A stretch of 44,824 nucleotides of DNA from Salinivenus sp. (GCA_018609755.1 JAHENZ010000169.1:1-44824), one strand, 5' to 3'; counted from the stretch's first letter, positions 17,744 to 27,257 are shown. Numbers and translations are program-made. Notes: generated from the letters alone by a model not told the origin.

Positions 17744-17803
17744 AGGACGGTAGGGAGTACGTCCCCCCATACCTGTTATCCGAGACGGATTCGTGGAAGC
17801 TTG

Positions 17804-17904
17804 TACAGATCCGTGAAGAAGTCCAGGCAGATCGTTTCGGCTCAGGTGATGAATGGGGGCCAATCGTTGGGGAGAACGATCACGTGATTTTGCACGAATC
17901 GGGA
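17804..17904. repeat. Degenerate miniature element, family 1, copy D
   Basis: Starts TACAGATCCGTGAAGAAGTC and ends CACGAATCGG; the left end read in reverse (CTGGACTTCTTCACGGATC) closely matches the right end of copy B (CTGGACTTTTTCACGGATC). The total of 101 bp agrees with 102 bp in copies B and C, but both ends carry changes and the right TA has become GA. It is probably an old copy in the opposite orientation. Confidence 0.6.
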
Positions 17905-18007
17905 GTGGGGCGGAAGCGAGTATTCCTCGCACGCCTGCATGTACTGGCTCCTCTGGGAGGATGAGGCTGGGCAAGCGTGCTCACCAATATGAGTTCTCAT
18001 CTCCGCG

Positions 18008-18376
18008 TTAGGTCTCGCACGTAGGAGGGTTTCCAAAGAAGACCTCCTCGTCGATCCGTTCGACGAAGGTCTGAATCTTCTCCGCCCCCTGGAGGACCGA
18101 GTCGACCTCTCCATTCCGGAAGACGATCAGCGTGGGCACCGTCTCGACGCCCAGCGAGCGCGCGGCCTCCGGATGGTCCCGCACGTTGAACGTGCCCACT
18201 AGCCCCTTTCCCTCGACGCGACAGGCGAGGTCGTCGATAGTTTGGAGCGTCGCCCGGCAGGCCGTGCACCGCGGCTCCCAGAAGTCGACCAGCACCGGGG
18301 CGTCGTCCGACTGGGACTGTACGGTCTCGCGGAGCTCGTCAAAGGTGAACGCATGGGCGTTTTCGACGTCGGGCAT
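18008..18376 (-). CDS. Thioredoxin-fold protein with atypical Cys-Thr-Ala-Cys active site
   Basis: A 122-residue cytosolic thioredoxin-like protein. VLVDFWEPRCTACRATLQTI near 28-47 is the active-site strand and helix with Cys37 and Cys40, and the cis-proline loop reads VETVPTLIVFRNGE. The usual Trp-Cys-Gly-Pro-Cys is replaced: Pro-Arg precedes the first Cys and Thr-Ala lies between the Cys, which should change redox potential and partner choice. An extra C-terminal Cys appears in NPPTCET. It is transcribed alone, ahead of the sigma-54 activator on the same strand but 110 bp downstream of it. Confidence 0.88.
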   Translation of the reverse strand: MPDVENAHAFTFDELRETVQSQSDDAPVLVDFWEPRCTACRATLQTIDDLACRVEGKGLVGTFNVRDHPEAARSLGVETVPTLIVFRNGEVDSVLQGAEKIQTFVERIDEEVFFGNPPTCET

Positions 18377-18486
18377 GGGAGGAGCTCTTTTCTTGAATGA
18401 GAGAAGTACGGTTGATGGGTAGGACGGAGAGGGGAGTCGTTACGGGTCGCTCCGTGGCCCGCGGCCGACCCGCGAGCAGCCCAGGG

Positions 18487-20430
18487 TCATTCGCGATACT
18501 CGCTCGGATTAATCTCCAGCCGGTCCATTCGAGAGAGGAGGGTCGTCCGCTTCACGTCGAGCAGCTGCGCGGCCCCCTCCTCGCCCCCCACCACGCCGTC
18601 GGTAATCTCCAGGGCCTGCTCGATGTGTCGGCGCTGCGCCTCCTCCAGCGTTTCGAACGAGCCCGTGCCGCCCGGTCGAGACGAGTCCGCCACCGAGAGG
18701 TGCTCGGCCCGAATCCAGTCGCCCTGCACCAGAATGACGGCCCGCTCAATGACGTTGGCCAGCTCGCGCACGTTGCCCGGCCAATCGTATCCCTCAAGAA
18801 TGGCCACGGCGTTCGCACTGAGGCCTTCGACCTCCGTGCCGGTCCGGGAGGCGTACATCTCACAGAAGTGCTCCGCCAGTAGCGGAATGTCGTCTTTTCG
18901 GTCTCGAAGCGGGGGCAGATGAATCGGGAAAATATTGAGCCGGTAGTAGAGGTCGTCTCGAAAGCGACCGGCCTCCACATCCGCTTCAAGGTCCCGGTTT
19001 GTGGCCGCGAGAATTCGGGTGTCCACCTCGATGGTCTCGCTGCCGCCCACGCGCTCAAATTCCTGATGTTGAAGCGCCCGGAGGAGCTTGGCCTGCGTGT
19101 CGAGTGGGAGCTCGCCAATCTCGTCGAGGAGAAGCGTGCCGCCGTCCGCCAGCTCGAAGCGCCCCTTCCGCTGCTCGGTGGCCCCGGTGAACGCTCCTTT
19201 CTCGTGCCCAAAGAGCTCGCTCTCGATGAGGTCGCTGGAAAGGGCCGCGCAGTTGACCTTCACGAATACCTGGTCGCTCCGATCGCTGCGGTCGTGGAGG
19301 GCGCGCGCCACGAGCTCCTTTCCCGTGCCCGTCTCGCCGGTGACGAGCACGGTCGTTCCCGTGTCGGCGACCTGCTCGATGGCGTCGAACACCTTCTGCA
19401 TCGGGGCCGAGGTGCCGACAATCTCGTCGAAGTTGTACTCGCTCTTCAACTCCTCCTGGAGATACGTCTTCTCGGACTGGAGCTGGTCGAGCTCTTCCTC
19501 GGCCTGCCTCAGCTCCTCAACGTCGCGGAGGATGAGCAGGTACTGGTCCTCGTCGGGCAGCTGGACGGGGCAGAGCGTGGCCTCGACGGGAAAGGTGTCG
19601 CCACTCTTCCGGCGGGCCCGCAGCCCCTCCGGCGCCGCGAGGTATCGCCCTTCCTCAGCCAACGCTGCCTCGCCGGCGTCCGCGTTCTGGTGACGCTCAA
19701 TGTGGCGGCGGACCAGCGTCTCGAACGGGTCTGTGAGGAACCGGTCGAGGGTTTGGCAGCCGGCCTCCTCCGACGAGCACTGAAAAATCTTCTCGGCGGC
19801 AGCATTAAAGAGGGTGATCTCCAGAGCGGGCGTGACACTGATGATGGCGTCGATGGCCGAGTCGATGAGGCGATTCAGGCGTTCCTGGCTCTCACGAAGG
19901 GCGTGCTCGACGCGCTTGCGTTCTTCGATCTCCTCCTTGAGGGCCGCGTTGGCCTCCTGAAGTTCGATCGTGCGTTCTTCGACTTTCTGCTCCAGTTCGT
20001 CGTGGGCCCGACGGAGGGCGTCTTCGGCCTCCCGACGGGCGCGTCGCTCCTCTGCTTCCCGCAGGGCCCGCCGCACGGCGGGGCCGAGACGCGAGAGCTG
20101 ATCTTTGAGCACGTAGTCGGTGGCGCCCTGCTTGAGCGTCTCGATGGCCCGCTCCTCTCCGATGGCCCCGCTCACGAAGACGACCGGTACGTGCGGCCGC
20201 CGCTCCTGGGCCAACTCAAGGGCCGACATCCCATCGAAACTGGGAAGCGAGTAGTCGGCGAGGATGAGGTCGGGGGGGAATCCGTCGAGGGCCTGTTCAA
20301 ACCCATCTTGGGTCGTCACGCGCCGGGCCTCAAAGGTAAAGCCCTCCCGCTCGAGCTCGCGCTGAATGAGGTCCGCGTCGGTGGCCACATCCTCAAGCAT
20401 CAGTATGTGTAGTGGCTCATTGTCTGGCAT
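18487..20430 (-). CDS. Sigma-54-dependent response regulator with internal PAS domain
   Basis: About 647 residues from ATG at 20430, where the receiver domain starts; an upstream in-frame ATG at 20697 would add 89 unrelated residues. Order: receiver domain with phospho-acceptor Asp59 (about 8-125), a long coiled coil (about 130-190), a PAS domain (about 195-310), a second coiled coil, the AAA+ sigma-54 activation domain with GETGTGKE Walker A and an intact GAFTGA loop from residue 412, then a Fis-type helix-turn-helix ending in [21 protein letters not shown] receiver plus PAS in one NtrC-like protein is a combined two-input design. Targets need a -24/-12 promoter. Confidence 0.92.
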   Translation of the reverse strand: MPDNEPLHILMLEDVATDADLIQRELEREGFTFEARRVTTQDGFEQALDGFPPDLILADYSLPSFDGMSALELAQERRPHVPVVFVSGAIGEERAIETLKQGATDYVLKDQLSRLGPAVRRALREAEERRARREAEDALRRAHDELEQKVEERTIELQEANAALKEEIEERKRVEHALRESQERLNRLIDSAIDAIISVTPALEITLFNAAAEKIFQCSSEEAGCQTLDRFLTDPFETLVRRHIERHQNADAGEAALAEEGRYLAAPEGLRARRKSGDTFPVEATLCPVQLPDEDQYLLILRDVEELRQAEEELDQLQSEKTYLQEELKSEYNFDEIVGTSAPMQKVFDAIEQVADTGTTVLVTGETGTGKELVARALHDRSDRSDQVFVKVNCAALSSDLIESELFGHEKGAFTGATEQRKGRFELADGGTLLLDEIGELPLDTQAKLLRALQHQEFERVGGSETIEVDTRILAATNRDLEADVEAGRFRDDLYYRLNIFPIHLPPLRDRKDDIPLLAEHFCEMYASRTGTEVEGLSANAVAILEGYDWPGNVRELANVIERAVILVQGDWIRAEHLSVADSSRPGGTGSFETLEEAQRRHIEQALEITDGVVGGEEGAAQLLDVKRTTLLSRMDRLEINPSEYRE

Positions 20431-20514
20431 AGCCCTGAAACGATTCGAAATTGATGGTGCGTCCGGGCATCGGTTCGGCCTCCGAGATACGGGTTTTGGT
20501 ATGGGAGTGAGGGA

Positions 20515-20569
20515 GTATGTGCGTACGTGCGTCCACTTCAACCACTCCCACACGCCCAGACGCACATAC
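20515..20569. promoter_or_regulatory. Inverted repeat upstream of the sigma-54 activator gene
   Basis: GTATGTGCGT at 20515-20524 and ACGCACATAC at 20560-20569 are perfect inverted 10-mers 35 bp apart, widened by GGAGT and ACTCC on the outside. It lies 85-140 bp before the ATG of the activator and downstream of the single-domain response regulator. It may be a binding site or a hairpin separating the two transcripts; there is no T-tract. Confidence 0.4.
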
Positions 20570-20626
20570 GACTCCGAATGGATCAGAGCACAGCAAGAGG
20601 GTACGGCGGCGCGCCGCGCAAAATTC

Positions 20627-21079
20627 TCACGCCGGTCGTTCATTCGTTTCGAGCCAGTAGCTGCCGACGCGCTGAACGGTCTCCGTAAACCGGCCAAAAT
20701 CGACCGGCTTCACCACGTAGCTGTTCACCCCCAGCTCATAGCACTGCCGCACGTCCTCGTTCTCCTTCGACGAGGTCAGGACAATGACCGGAATGGCCCT
20801 CGTCCGTTTGTCGGATTTGAGTGCTCGAAGCACCTCGTGCCCGCTCACCTTGGGCAGCTTCAGGTCCAACAGAATGAGATCCGGGGCATCGGAGGGGCTT
20901 CGGGAGGCGTAGTCGGCCCGTCCAAAGATGAAATCGAGGGCCTCGGCCCCATCTTCTACGAGCTGCACACGGCTCCCGAGTTCCAGCTCTCGGAGGGCCC
21001 GCAGAGCGAGTTCGGCGTCGGACGGCTGGTCCTCGATCAAGAGGAGGTCGACCGGCTCCGTCGTGGTCGGGCTATTCAT
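20627..21079 (-). CDS. Single-domain response regulator (Rcp1-like)
   Basis: A 150-residue receiver with no output domain: acidic pocket E16/D17, phospho-acceptor Asp72 in LILLDLKLP, Thr in VLTSS and Lys in VVKPVDF. Its ATG at 21079 overlaps the last codons of the upstream histidine kinase by 8 bp (ATGAATAG), which implies translational coupling and a cognate pair. This size and the [16 protein letters not shown] start are typical of Rcp1-like regulators that partner phytochrome-like or PAS/GAF kinases. The signal goes on by protein contact, perhaps to the sigma-54 activator next door; that step is inference. Confidence 0.92.
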   Translation of the reverse strand: MNSPTTTEPVDLLLIEDQPSDAELALRALRELELGSRVQLVEDGAEALDFIFGRADYASRSPSDAPDLILLDLKLPKVSGHEVLRALKSDKRTRAIPVIVLTSSKENEDVRQCYELGVNSYVVKPVDFGRFTETVQRVGSYWLETNERPA

Positions 21080-23303
21080 TGGTGGCAGTCGGTTGCGGAA
21101 GTGTGAAGAACAGGGTGGCGCCGTCGCCCTCGGTTCCCTCTCCCCAGACCTCTCCCCCGTGGCGACGCACGATGCGCTCGACGATCGCGAGGCCCACGCC
21201 CGTCCCTTCGAAATCGTCGTGCAGGCGCTCGAAGACCCCAAAGAGCTTGTCGGCGTACTCCATGTCGAACCCAACGCCGTTGTCGCGGACGAAGTACACG
21301 TGTTCCTCGCCTCGCGCCTCGCCCCCCACTTCGACCCGGGGCGTTTCCTCCTCACGGGTGAATTTGAGGGCATTGGAGAGGAGATTGACCAGCACCTGGC
21401 GAATCATCGACCGGTCCCCGAGAGCATCGGGCAGTGCCTCGATCTGGCAGTCGACCGCCTCTGCGTTGGGGTGCGAGCGGCACAGGTCGTCGTGGACCTC
21501 CTGAACGAGGGCGTTCATGTCGATTCGGACCTGGGTCATCTCGCGGCGGCCCAGGCGGGAGAGGGTGAGCAGGTCGTCGATGAGATCTCCCATCGTCTGG
21601 GCACTCTCGTAGACGACATTCAGGAGGCGCTGCCCCTCGTCGTCGAGGTGGTCGGCGTGCTCCTCCCGCAGAATGCGAGTGTATCCGTCGATGGCCCGGA
21701 GCGGTGTGCGCAGGTCGTGGGAGACCGAGTACGTAAACGACTCCAGCTCGGCGGTGCGCTCCTGCACTCGCTCTTCGAGCCGCTCTCGCTGCGCCTGCAC
21801 TGTTTCCAGAAGCCGAGCCTGGCGGAGCGCCACGGCCAGGTGATCGGCCAACTCCTGTCCGATGCGCCGTTCTGCGTCGCTGAACGCGTGCCGTTCTGTA
21901 GCGCCGAGATTCACTGCCCCGATGAGCTCGTCCTCAACCACCATCGGCACCGTAATCGCTGACCGAATGCCCGCCTCGTGCAGCTGCTCCGTGATGGCCG
22001 TAGAGGGGACCTCGTCGAAATCCGGCATGGCCTCCACGTGCCCCGCCTTCAGCCGGTCGGTAATCGTGTATTCCTCGATTGGGAAGTCCGTCCCCCGTTC
22101 CAGGATTTCTTCTCCCGACTGCTGCGCCGTGAGCACCGTCACCCGATCCTCCTCCCAGTCAAAAAGGGCGACGCTCACCCGCTCGCAGGGGACGAGGTCT
22201 TGAGCGCGCCGGGCGGCGACCGTCGCGATCTCGTGGGGCGACTCGGCCGCGAGGATGGCCCGGTCGACGTCGCGCAGGGCCTCCAGACGCTTGGTCTGCC
22301 GCTTGAGCCGGTCGTTGGCGTCCTGCAGCTCGGCCGTTCGCTCCTCGACGCGCTTCTCGAGCTCGTCGCGGGCCTCGCGCAGGGCTGTTTCCATGCGCTT
22401 GCGCTCGGTAATGTCGATCATCATCACGAGGCGCTCGGTTCCGTCGTCCCGGGACTCGATCGAGCGCATTGTGAGACTCACCCACACCTTCTCGCCGTCG
22501 GCGCGGCAGAGTTGCACCTCCGTATCGCGGAGCGGCCCTCCTTCTTGCAAGTGTTGCTCAAGCTGTTGGGCCGCCGATGCGCCCGTTTCGCCGGGCATCT
22601 GCAGGCAGAGGTGCGGCATTGAACGACCGATGAGTGCGTCCCTCGGTGCCCCGAGCAGCTCGGCCGCACGCTCGTTTATCATCCGGATTTCCCCATCGGG
22701 GGCGGCCGACACGTACGCCACCGGCGCGCTTTCGTAGAGCTCGCGGTAGCGCCGCTCGCTCTTGCGGAGGGCTTTTGCTTTGTCCCGCCGCTGCCGGTTG
22801 AGCTGGATGCGATGGAGGGCCATCGACGCCTGCGCCGCCATCATCTCCAAGGTGGACCCGCCCAGGGACGATGGGGTCGCCTCCCCGACGTACCCGACCA
22901 CGAGAAGCCCGAAGTCCTGGTCAATGGACCCGAGCCGGACGACCGACAGCCGCTGGATTCCTGCCTCGGTGAGGGCCGGGTGCTTCTCCGGGCGCACCTC
23001 GATCCGGCGTCGGGACGGCGTATCCGCTGCCTCGATGTCGACGGAACAGGTCTGAGAAAGTGCTTGCAGTTCCTCACGGATGGCGGGGGGGAGGGACGCC
23101 GTGCCTGTGCTACCCAGCACCATCGGCTCCTCGTCCGACGCCCCCGTCAAGAGTACGGCCTGCAGGTCGGCGACGTCCATCGAACGCAGCGTGCCCGTGA
23201 GCAGGCGGCCGACCTCGTCGGCCGAGTCGAGCATCGCCAGCGCCGACCCAAAGCCGAGGACCGAGGACGGATCCAGGTCCGACGAGTGGTGGGAGGGTTC
23301 CAT
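21072..23303 (-). CDS. Soluble PAS/GAF sensor histidine kinase
   Basis: About 743 residues from ATG at 23303; an in-frame start at 23411 would add a 36-residue tail with no family support. No membrane segment is seen, so it is cytosolic. Order: GAF-like N-terminus (about 20-165), PAS (about 190-310) with a PAC tail, coiled coil, GAF (about 345-495), coiled coil, HisKA with SHDLRTPLRAI and phospho-acceptor His529, then the ATPase domain with NLLSNALKFT and FDMEYADKLFGVFERLH. The kinase core is of the bacteriophytochrome-like class, but no chromophore Cys is evident. It is translationally coupled to the response regulator at 20627-21079. A miniature element lies 127 bp upstream. Confidence 0.92.
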   Translation of the reverse strand: MEPSHHSSDLDPSSVLGFGSALAMLDSADEVGRLLTGTLRSMDVADLQAVLLTGASDEEPMVLGSTGTASLPPAIREELQALSQTCSVDIEAADTPSRRRIEVRPEKHPALTEAGIQRLSVVRLGSIDQDFGLLVVGYVGEATPSSLGGSTLEMMAAQASMALHRIQLNRQRRDKAKALRKSERRYRELYESAPVAYVSAAPDGEIRMINERAAELLGAPRDALIGRSMPHLCLQMPGETGASAAQQLEQHLQEGGPLRDTEVQLCRADGEKVWVSLTMRSIESRDDGTERLVMMIDITERKRMETALREARDELEKRVEERTAELQDANDRLKRQTKRLEALRDVDRAILAAESPHEIATVAARRAQDLVPCERVSVALFDWEEDRVTVLTAQQSGEEILERGTDFPIEEYTITDRLKAGHVEAMPDFDEVPSTAITEQLHEAGIRSAITVPMVVEDELIGAVNLGATERHAFSDAERRIGQELADHLAVALRQARLLETVQAQRERLEERVQERTAELESFTYSVSHDLRTPLRAIDGYTRILREEHADHLDDEGQRLLNVVYESAQTMGDLIDDLLTLSRLGRREMTQVRIDMNALVQEVHDDLCRSHPNAEAVDCQIEALPDALGDRSMIRQVLVNLLSNALKFTREEETPRVEVGGEARGEEHVYFVRDNGVGFDMEYADKLFGVFERLHDDFEGTGVGLAIVERIVRRHGGEVWGEGTEGDGATLFFTLPQPTATNE

Positions 23304-23430
23304 GACGCAAATATTCGTTCCTTTACGGTTGAGGGCACCTGCCTCGACAGCCACTCGTCCTGAACACGTGGGCAATGTGATCCCCGCTGGTTGCCGGTTC
23401 GCCGCTTCCATGCGGCACCGAACGGAGATT

Positions 23431-23532
23431 ACCGATCCGTGAATAAGTTTCCGAAACCCACTGTTGCTTACGGTTGTGCTCGGTCCCCATCTAATGCGGA
23501 TTGGCTTTCCCTTACTTTCTCACGGATCGGTA
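23431..23532. repeat. Miniature inverted-repeat element, family 1, copy C
   Basis: A 98-bp body with ends CCGATCCGTGA and TCACGGATCGG and a TA on each side, the same length as the copy in doxX. It sits upstream of the histidine kinase gene (start at 23303), where it might influence the promoter. Confidence 0.92.
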
Positions 23533-24010
23533 GGAGAGGGCGAGTGAGGTTCGTGAGCAGTCCCCGTGAACTGCAACACGTACACGACTCAGAGGCGAAT
23601 GCTCCTCATAAAAAGAAAACTGCCGCAACTGTACAATCTCCATCTCATCGAGGAGGCTCGCTGACCGAATCCTCTCTCTAATGCAGCGAATCCTCGGCAA
23701 TGACCTCCGTGTAGAGTCGATAGAAACCGTTACACCGTCGATCTAATTTCTGGTCTCCTCTCTGCCGTCTTCACTTTTCAGAGTCGGATTGCACGCACCC
23801 GCCCGGGGAAGACCGTCGGACGCTACCAGTCGGGATCATCTTTAGAAACCCATTCACGGCTCAGTAAAGCCTTCCCACACGGCGAGTGCACGTCGGCACC
23901 GACGGTCAAGAGAGGTGGGGCAAAGCGCCAGTCCCTCTGCGCGGCCCCTTGGCCTTCCCCCGCGTCTTCCTGGCGATGTCCATTATTCGAGGCAGACGAG
24001 CCTCCCTACG

Positions 24011-24140
24011 CTAGTGCTCAGTCAAGTTGAGAATGTCGAGTGTCGAATCGTGCTCTGTCTCCGAAATCTGCTGTCGGCTACGACGTTACGGTTCCATGAC
24101 CAGCGCTCAACCCGACACGGAGAACGTGACGCAGCACTAG
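24011..24140. repeat. 130-bp miniature inverted-repeat element, family 2, copy 3
   Basis: Begins CTAGTGCTCAGTCAAG and ends CGTGACGCAGCACTAG. It is the closest relative of the copy at 5648-5777, with the same length and orientation and matches through most of its interior. It lies just downstream of the mer operon end. Confidence 0.92.
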
Positions 24141-24291
24141 ATCGAGAGTTTAACATACGATCGCCCTGAGCCCTCCTCCCGTTGACGGATCGCGGAAGGG
24201 GTCATGCTCTTTGCGACCAACGTGCGGTTCCGTTGCACCGCTCATTCGATCGGAAAAATCCGAGTTGGAAGCGGACCGGACGCCTCTGACG

Positions 24292-25965
24292 TCAGGTCGC
24301 GCAGCAGCTGAGCGTTTCGACGTCGCGGTCGAAGGAGAGTGCTGCCAGCTTGATGCCTTCACTGAGCGTGAGGTACGGGTGGAGCAGGTCCGTCAGGTCA
24401 TCGGTGGTCAGACCCTGTTGAATCGCAAGCGCGACTTCCATCAAGAGCTCACTCCCTTCGGGCGCCACGATGCGCGCCCCGATGAGCCGACCCGTCGCCT
24501 GCTCGCGGAGCAGCTTGATGAAACCGCGTGTGTCGTATGCAGCCAATGCCCGTGGCACCTGGTCGAGCGGAAGCGTCGCCACGTCTACGTCGAGGCCCTG
24601 CTCGGCGGCCGCCCGCTCGCCGAGGCCGACGCCCGCCACCTGCGGATCGGTGAAGATGACCCACGGAAGCGGCGTAGCGCGCCGGTCGTGGGCGGTGCCT
24701 TCGAGCGCATTTTCGGCGGCGAGCTGTCCCTCCCGGGCCGCGGTATACACGAAGGCCGGGTCGCCAATCACGTCGCCCGCCCCGTAGATGGACGGAGCGG
24801 CAGTTTGGAGCGTGTTGTCGACCGAAAGGAAGCCGCGCCCGTGGGTCTCAATGCCAAGCGCTTCGAGACCGAGGGTGTCGGTGTTGGCCCGCAGGCCCGT
24901 CGCCACGAGCAAGTCGGTCCCTGTGATTGTGTGCGGCGTCCCGTCGATTTCGACCTCCATCTGAACCGTCCCGTTCGCTCGCTGAACGGCCTGCACTTCC
25001 GTGTTCGTGTGCACCGTGAGGCCCTCCCCCCGGAGATACTCGGTCAGCGCCTCGGCCACGTCCTCGTCTTCCCGAGAGAGGATCTGTTCGGAGCGCTGCA
25101 GAATCGTCACTTCGCTTCCGAGCCGGGAGAAGGCCTGCGCGTTTTCGAGGGCAATGTATCCCCCGCCCCACACAATCAGGTGATCGGGCCGTTCGTCGAG
25201 TGTATAGAGCTCCTCGTTCGTGAGGTAGCCCGTTTCCTCCAGCCCGGGAATGTCGGGCACAAAGGTCCGCGCGCCCGTCGCGAGGAGAATCCGACGGCCG
25301 GTCACGGTCTCCCCGTCCACCTCCACCGTTTGCTCACCTGCGAGACGGGCTCGTCCCTCGCGAAGGGTGACGTCCGGGTCGCCGTTGACAATGTCGAGGT
25401 ACTTGTGCTGCTGGAGGTCGTCGACGAGCCTCTGCACCTGATCGGTGACGGCCCCGAAGTCGGTGACTGTGCTCTCGGACGTGATCCCGTCGAACGGGTG
25501 GTTCGAGGCGTCGTGGTGGGCTTCGGCCGCCCGGATGAGCGCCTTTGAGGGCACGCAGCCGACGTTCACGCAGGTGCCCCCGATCGGCAGCCCGCCCGCA
25601 GCGGGGCCGTCATTGATGATGACGGCCCGGTACCCCAGTTCGCTCGCCTTCAGTGCCGCAGCAAAGGCCGCCGATCCGCCGCCGACCACCACGAGATCGT
25701 ATGCAGGATCGGCTCCGTTCTCCGGTGGGGACCCTGGGACCTCCGAACGGGGCGACGGGACGGAGGCCGAGTATCCTGCGTCCGCGACGGCTATGCGCAA
25801 GTCGTCTGGATCGACGTTGTCGGCAGCGGTAACGGAGGCCCGGCCCTCGGTCCAGTCGTCAAGGCGCACCTCCTCGACGCCTTCGACATCGCGAAGTGCC
25901 TGGGCCACGGTCTCGCCGCACCCCGCGCAGGTCATGCCCTCAATTTCAAGATCGAGCTGTTGCAT
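24292..25965 (-). CDS. merA: Mercuric reductase MerA with N-terminal HMA domain
   Basis: A 557-residue cytosolic flavoenzyme that reduces Hg(II) to volatile Hg(0) with NADPH. Residues 1-70 are the NmerA metal-binding domain with GMTCAGC (Cys13, Cys16). The catalytic core follows: FAD-binding GGGSAAFAAALKASELG, redox GGTCVNVGCVPSK with Cys132 and Cys137, NADPH-binding region GGGYIALENAQAFSRLGSEV, and FAD motif GAGDVIGDPAFVYTAA. The C-terminus ends LSCCAT, the vicinal Cys554-Cys555 pair that only true mercuric reductases carry. It lies 18 bp after merTP and closes the operon. No terminator is evident. Confidence 0.97.
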   Translation of the reverse strand: MQQLDLEIEGMTCAGCGETVAQALRDVEGVEEVRLDDWTEGRASVTAADNVDPDDLRIAVADAGYSASVPSPRSEVPGSPPENGADPAYDLVVVGGGSAAFAAALKASELGYRAVIINDGPAAGGLPIGGTCVNVGCVPSKALIRAAEAHHDASNHPFDGITSESTVTDFGAVTDQVQRLVDDLQQHKYLDIVNGDPDVTLREGRARLAGEQTVEVDGETVTGRRILLATGARTFVPDIPGLEETGYLTNEELYTLDERPDHLIVWGGGYIALENAQAFSRLGSEVTILQRSEQILSREDEDVAEALTEYLRGEGLTVHTNTEVQAVQRANGTVQMEVEIDGTPHTITGTDLLVATGLRANTDTLGLEALGIETHGRGFLSVDNTLQTAAPSIYGAGDVIGDPAFVYTAAREGQLAAENALEGTAHDRRATPLPWVIFTDPQVAGVGLGERAAAEQGLDVDVATLPLDQVPRALAAYDTRGFIKLLREQATGRLIGARIVAPEGSELLMEVALAIQQGLTTDDLTDLLHPYLTLSEGIKLAALSFDRDVETLSCCAT

Positions 25966-25983
25966 ACGAGTGGACGTTCCGGA

Positions 25984-26637
25984 TCAGGAAGAGCTTTTGG
26001 GCTGCGACGGAAACCCCGCGTTCTTCGTCGCTGTCGTTAAGTCCTCAACTGAGACCTTCTCGGGGTCGAAGCGAACCACGGCCTCGGGGGGCTTGAAGGT
26101 TGCTTTCGCGCTGTAAACCCCCTGGACCTTTTCAAGCGAGGTACGGACGGTTTTCGGGCACGCCGCGCAGGTCATGCCCTCCACTTTTAGGACGACCTGC
26201 TGAAACGACGCGGGCGGGGTCGATTCTTCCGACGCGTTCTGTGCCCCTGATACCGCCCTCTGTGCCTGCTGCGTTGCACCACTGGGCGAGACGCCGAGCA
26301 GCCACGGGCTCGCGACGAGGGCCAGCACAACCAGGGCGCCCGCTCCGAGCAGGGAGCGACGCGTCGTCGAGGAGAAGGCTGTCTCGCAGTCGCAGTCCGG
26401 CTGCCGGCTGAGGTGCCACTCGTTGTATCCCGCGTACCCCAGTGCCCCCACGGCCAGAGTCACGAAAATCCATCGATACGGGGCAAGCGCCGTGAGGCTC
26501 CCGATCCACGCCCCGCCGACGCCCAGGCTCACGAGGGCGAGCGGAATGGTGCAGCAGGCCGAGGCGGCCACGGCTGCCCCGAGGCCGGCCCCCATGCTCC
26601 AGTTCGTGCCGGCGTTCGAAGACTTCTGCGAGTTCAT
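25984..26637 (-). CDS. merTP: MerT-MerP fusion mercury uptake protein
   Basis: A 217-residue fusion of the inner-membrane mercury importer MerT and the mercury-binding protein MerP. The MerT part has three helices: the first carries the vicinal pair Cys28-Cys29 (ASACCTIPLAL), and the loop between helices two and three has Cys82-Asp-Cys84. A linker (about 116-143) leads to an HMA domain with GMTCAACP, Cys157 and Cys160, on the opposite side. Fused, MerP can hand Hg(II) straight to the channel. It lies between merR and merA on the same strand, 50 bp after merR and 18 bp before merA, consistent with a merR-merTP-merA operon. Confidence 0.95.
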   Translation of the reverse strand: MNSQKSSNAGTNWSMGAGLGAAVAASACCTIPLALVSLGVGGAWIGSLTALAPYRWIFVTLAVGALGYAGYNEWHLSRQPDCDCETAFSSTTRRSLLGAGALVVLALVASPWLLGVSPSGATQQAQRAVSGAQNASEESTPPASFQQVVLKVEGMTCAACPKTVRTSLEKVQGVYSAKATFKPPEAVVRFDPEKVSVEDLTTATKNAGFPSQPKSSS

Positions 26638-26687
26638 GATGCGTATTGGGTTGGGTTCACGTTCAGTGTAATGGACGGCTTCCTCCC

Positions 26688-27116
26688 TCAGAGGCTCACA
26701 TCCTCAAGTGCGGCGTCCTCTTCCATCACGTCAAGAATCGGGCACTCACTCGTGGGGCCTTCTCCTCCGGTACACGCGGCGGCCAGGGTCGACAACGCAC
26801 TGCGGATGCGCTTTAGGTCTTTGATTTTGGCCTCGACCTCGTCGAGTTTCTCCTCGGCTTGCGCTTTTACGTCACGGCACGTCGCATCGTCGTCGACGCG
26901 TATGTCCAGCAGGCCCTTGATCTCCGAGAGCGTAAAGCCAAGCTCCTTCGCCCGCTGAATGAACCGGAGCCGGTCGACGTAACTCTCGTCGTAGAGGCGG
27001 AAGCCTCCGTCCGAGCGGGGCGGGTTGGGGATGAGGTCCTTTCGTTCGTAGTAGCGAAGCGTCTCGGGATTGACGCCGGCCTTCTCGGCCACTTCGCTTC
27101 GGGTCATTCCGTCCAT
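26688..27116 (-). CDS. merR: Mercury-responsive MerR transcriptional regulator
   Basis: A 142-residue regulator with the MerR helix-turn-helix (SEVAEKAGVNPETLRYYERK, then DLIPNPPRSDGGFRLYDESY) and a long dimerisation helix. Cys80, Cys115 and Cys125 stand at spacings of 35 and 10 residues, almost those of the classical Hg(II) sensor (82, 117, 126), so it should bind Hg(II) in a three-Cys site across the dimer. It is the first gene of the merR-merTP-merA unit and reads in the same direction, whereas classical operons have merR divergent. I could not find a standard mer operator (GTAC-N4-GTAC core) in the flanking gaps. Confidence 0.94.
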   Translation of the reverse strand: MDGMTRSEVAEKAGVNPETLRYYERKDLIPNPPRSDGGFRLYDESYVDRLRFIQRAKELGFTLSEIKGLLDIRVDDDATCRDVKAQAEEKLDEVEAKIKDLKRIRSALSTLAAACTGGEGPTSECPILDVMEEDAALEDVSL

Positions 27117-27257
27117 GGAGGGGGCGGGGGAATAGGTGAGTGGAGAAAGAGAGAAGAGGGCTGAAGAGGGTTTGGGGAACCGTTCGCTGGTGAGGGCAAC
27201 GGCAAGAGCCGGATCACCGCCGGCTGTGCACCGGGCAGGATCCAGATCCGCTGCCCC

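Larger units (their letters stand above)
23304..24291. other. Long gene-free stretch holding two mobile elements
   Basis: Almost 1 kb between the histidine kinase start and the merA stop. It contains copy C of the 100-bp element (23431-23532) and copy 3 of the 130-bp element (24011-24140). A stretch near 23850-23877 resembles the right end of copy A (CTTTAGAAACCCATTCACGG against CTTCAGAAACTTATTCACGG) and may be a third, half-decayed insertion. I see no credible gene and no convincing terminator for merA. Confidence 0.6.

Noticed and set aside
18919-20412. A 497-codon plus-strand open frame
   Set aside because: It lies fully antisense to the sigma-54 activator, whose receiver, PAS, AAA+ and HTH motifs are complete; the long frame is a by-product of codon bias.
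23775-23877. A fifth copy of the 100-bp element
   Set aside because: The right-end-like sequence near 23850 resembles copy A, but no matching left end is found about 100 bp away.
24211-25548. A 445-codon plus-strand open frame
   Set aside because: Antisense to merA, which has all catalytic Cys; no motif on the plus strand.
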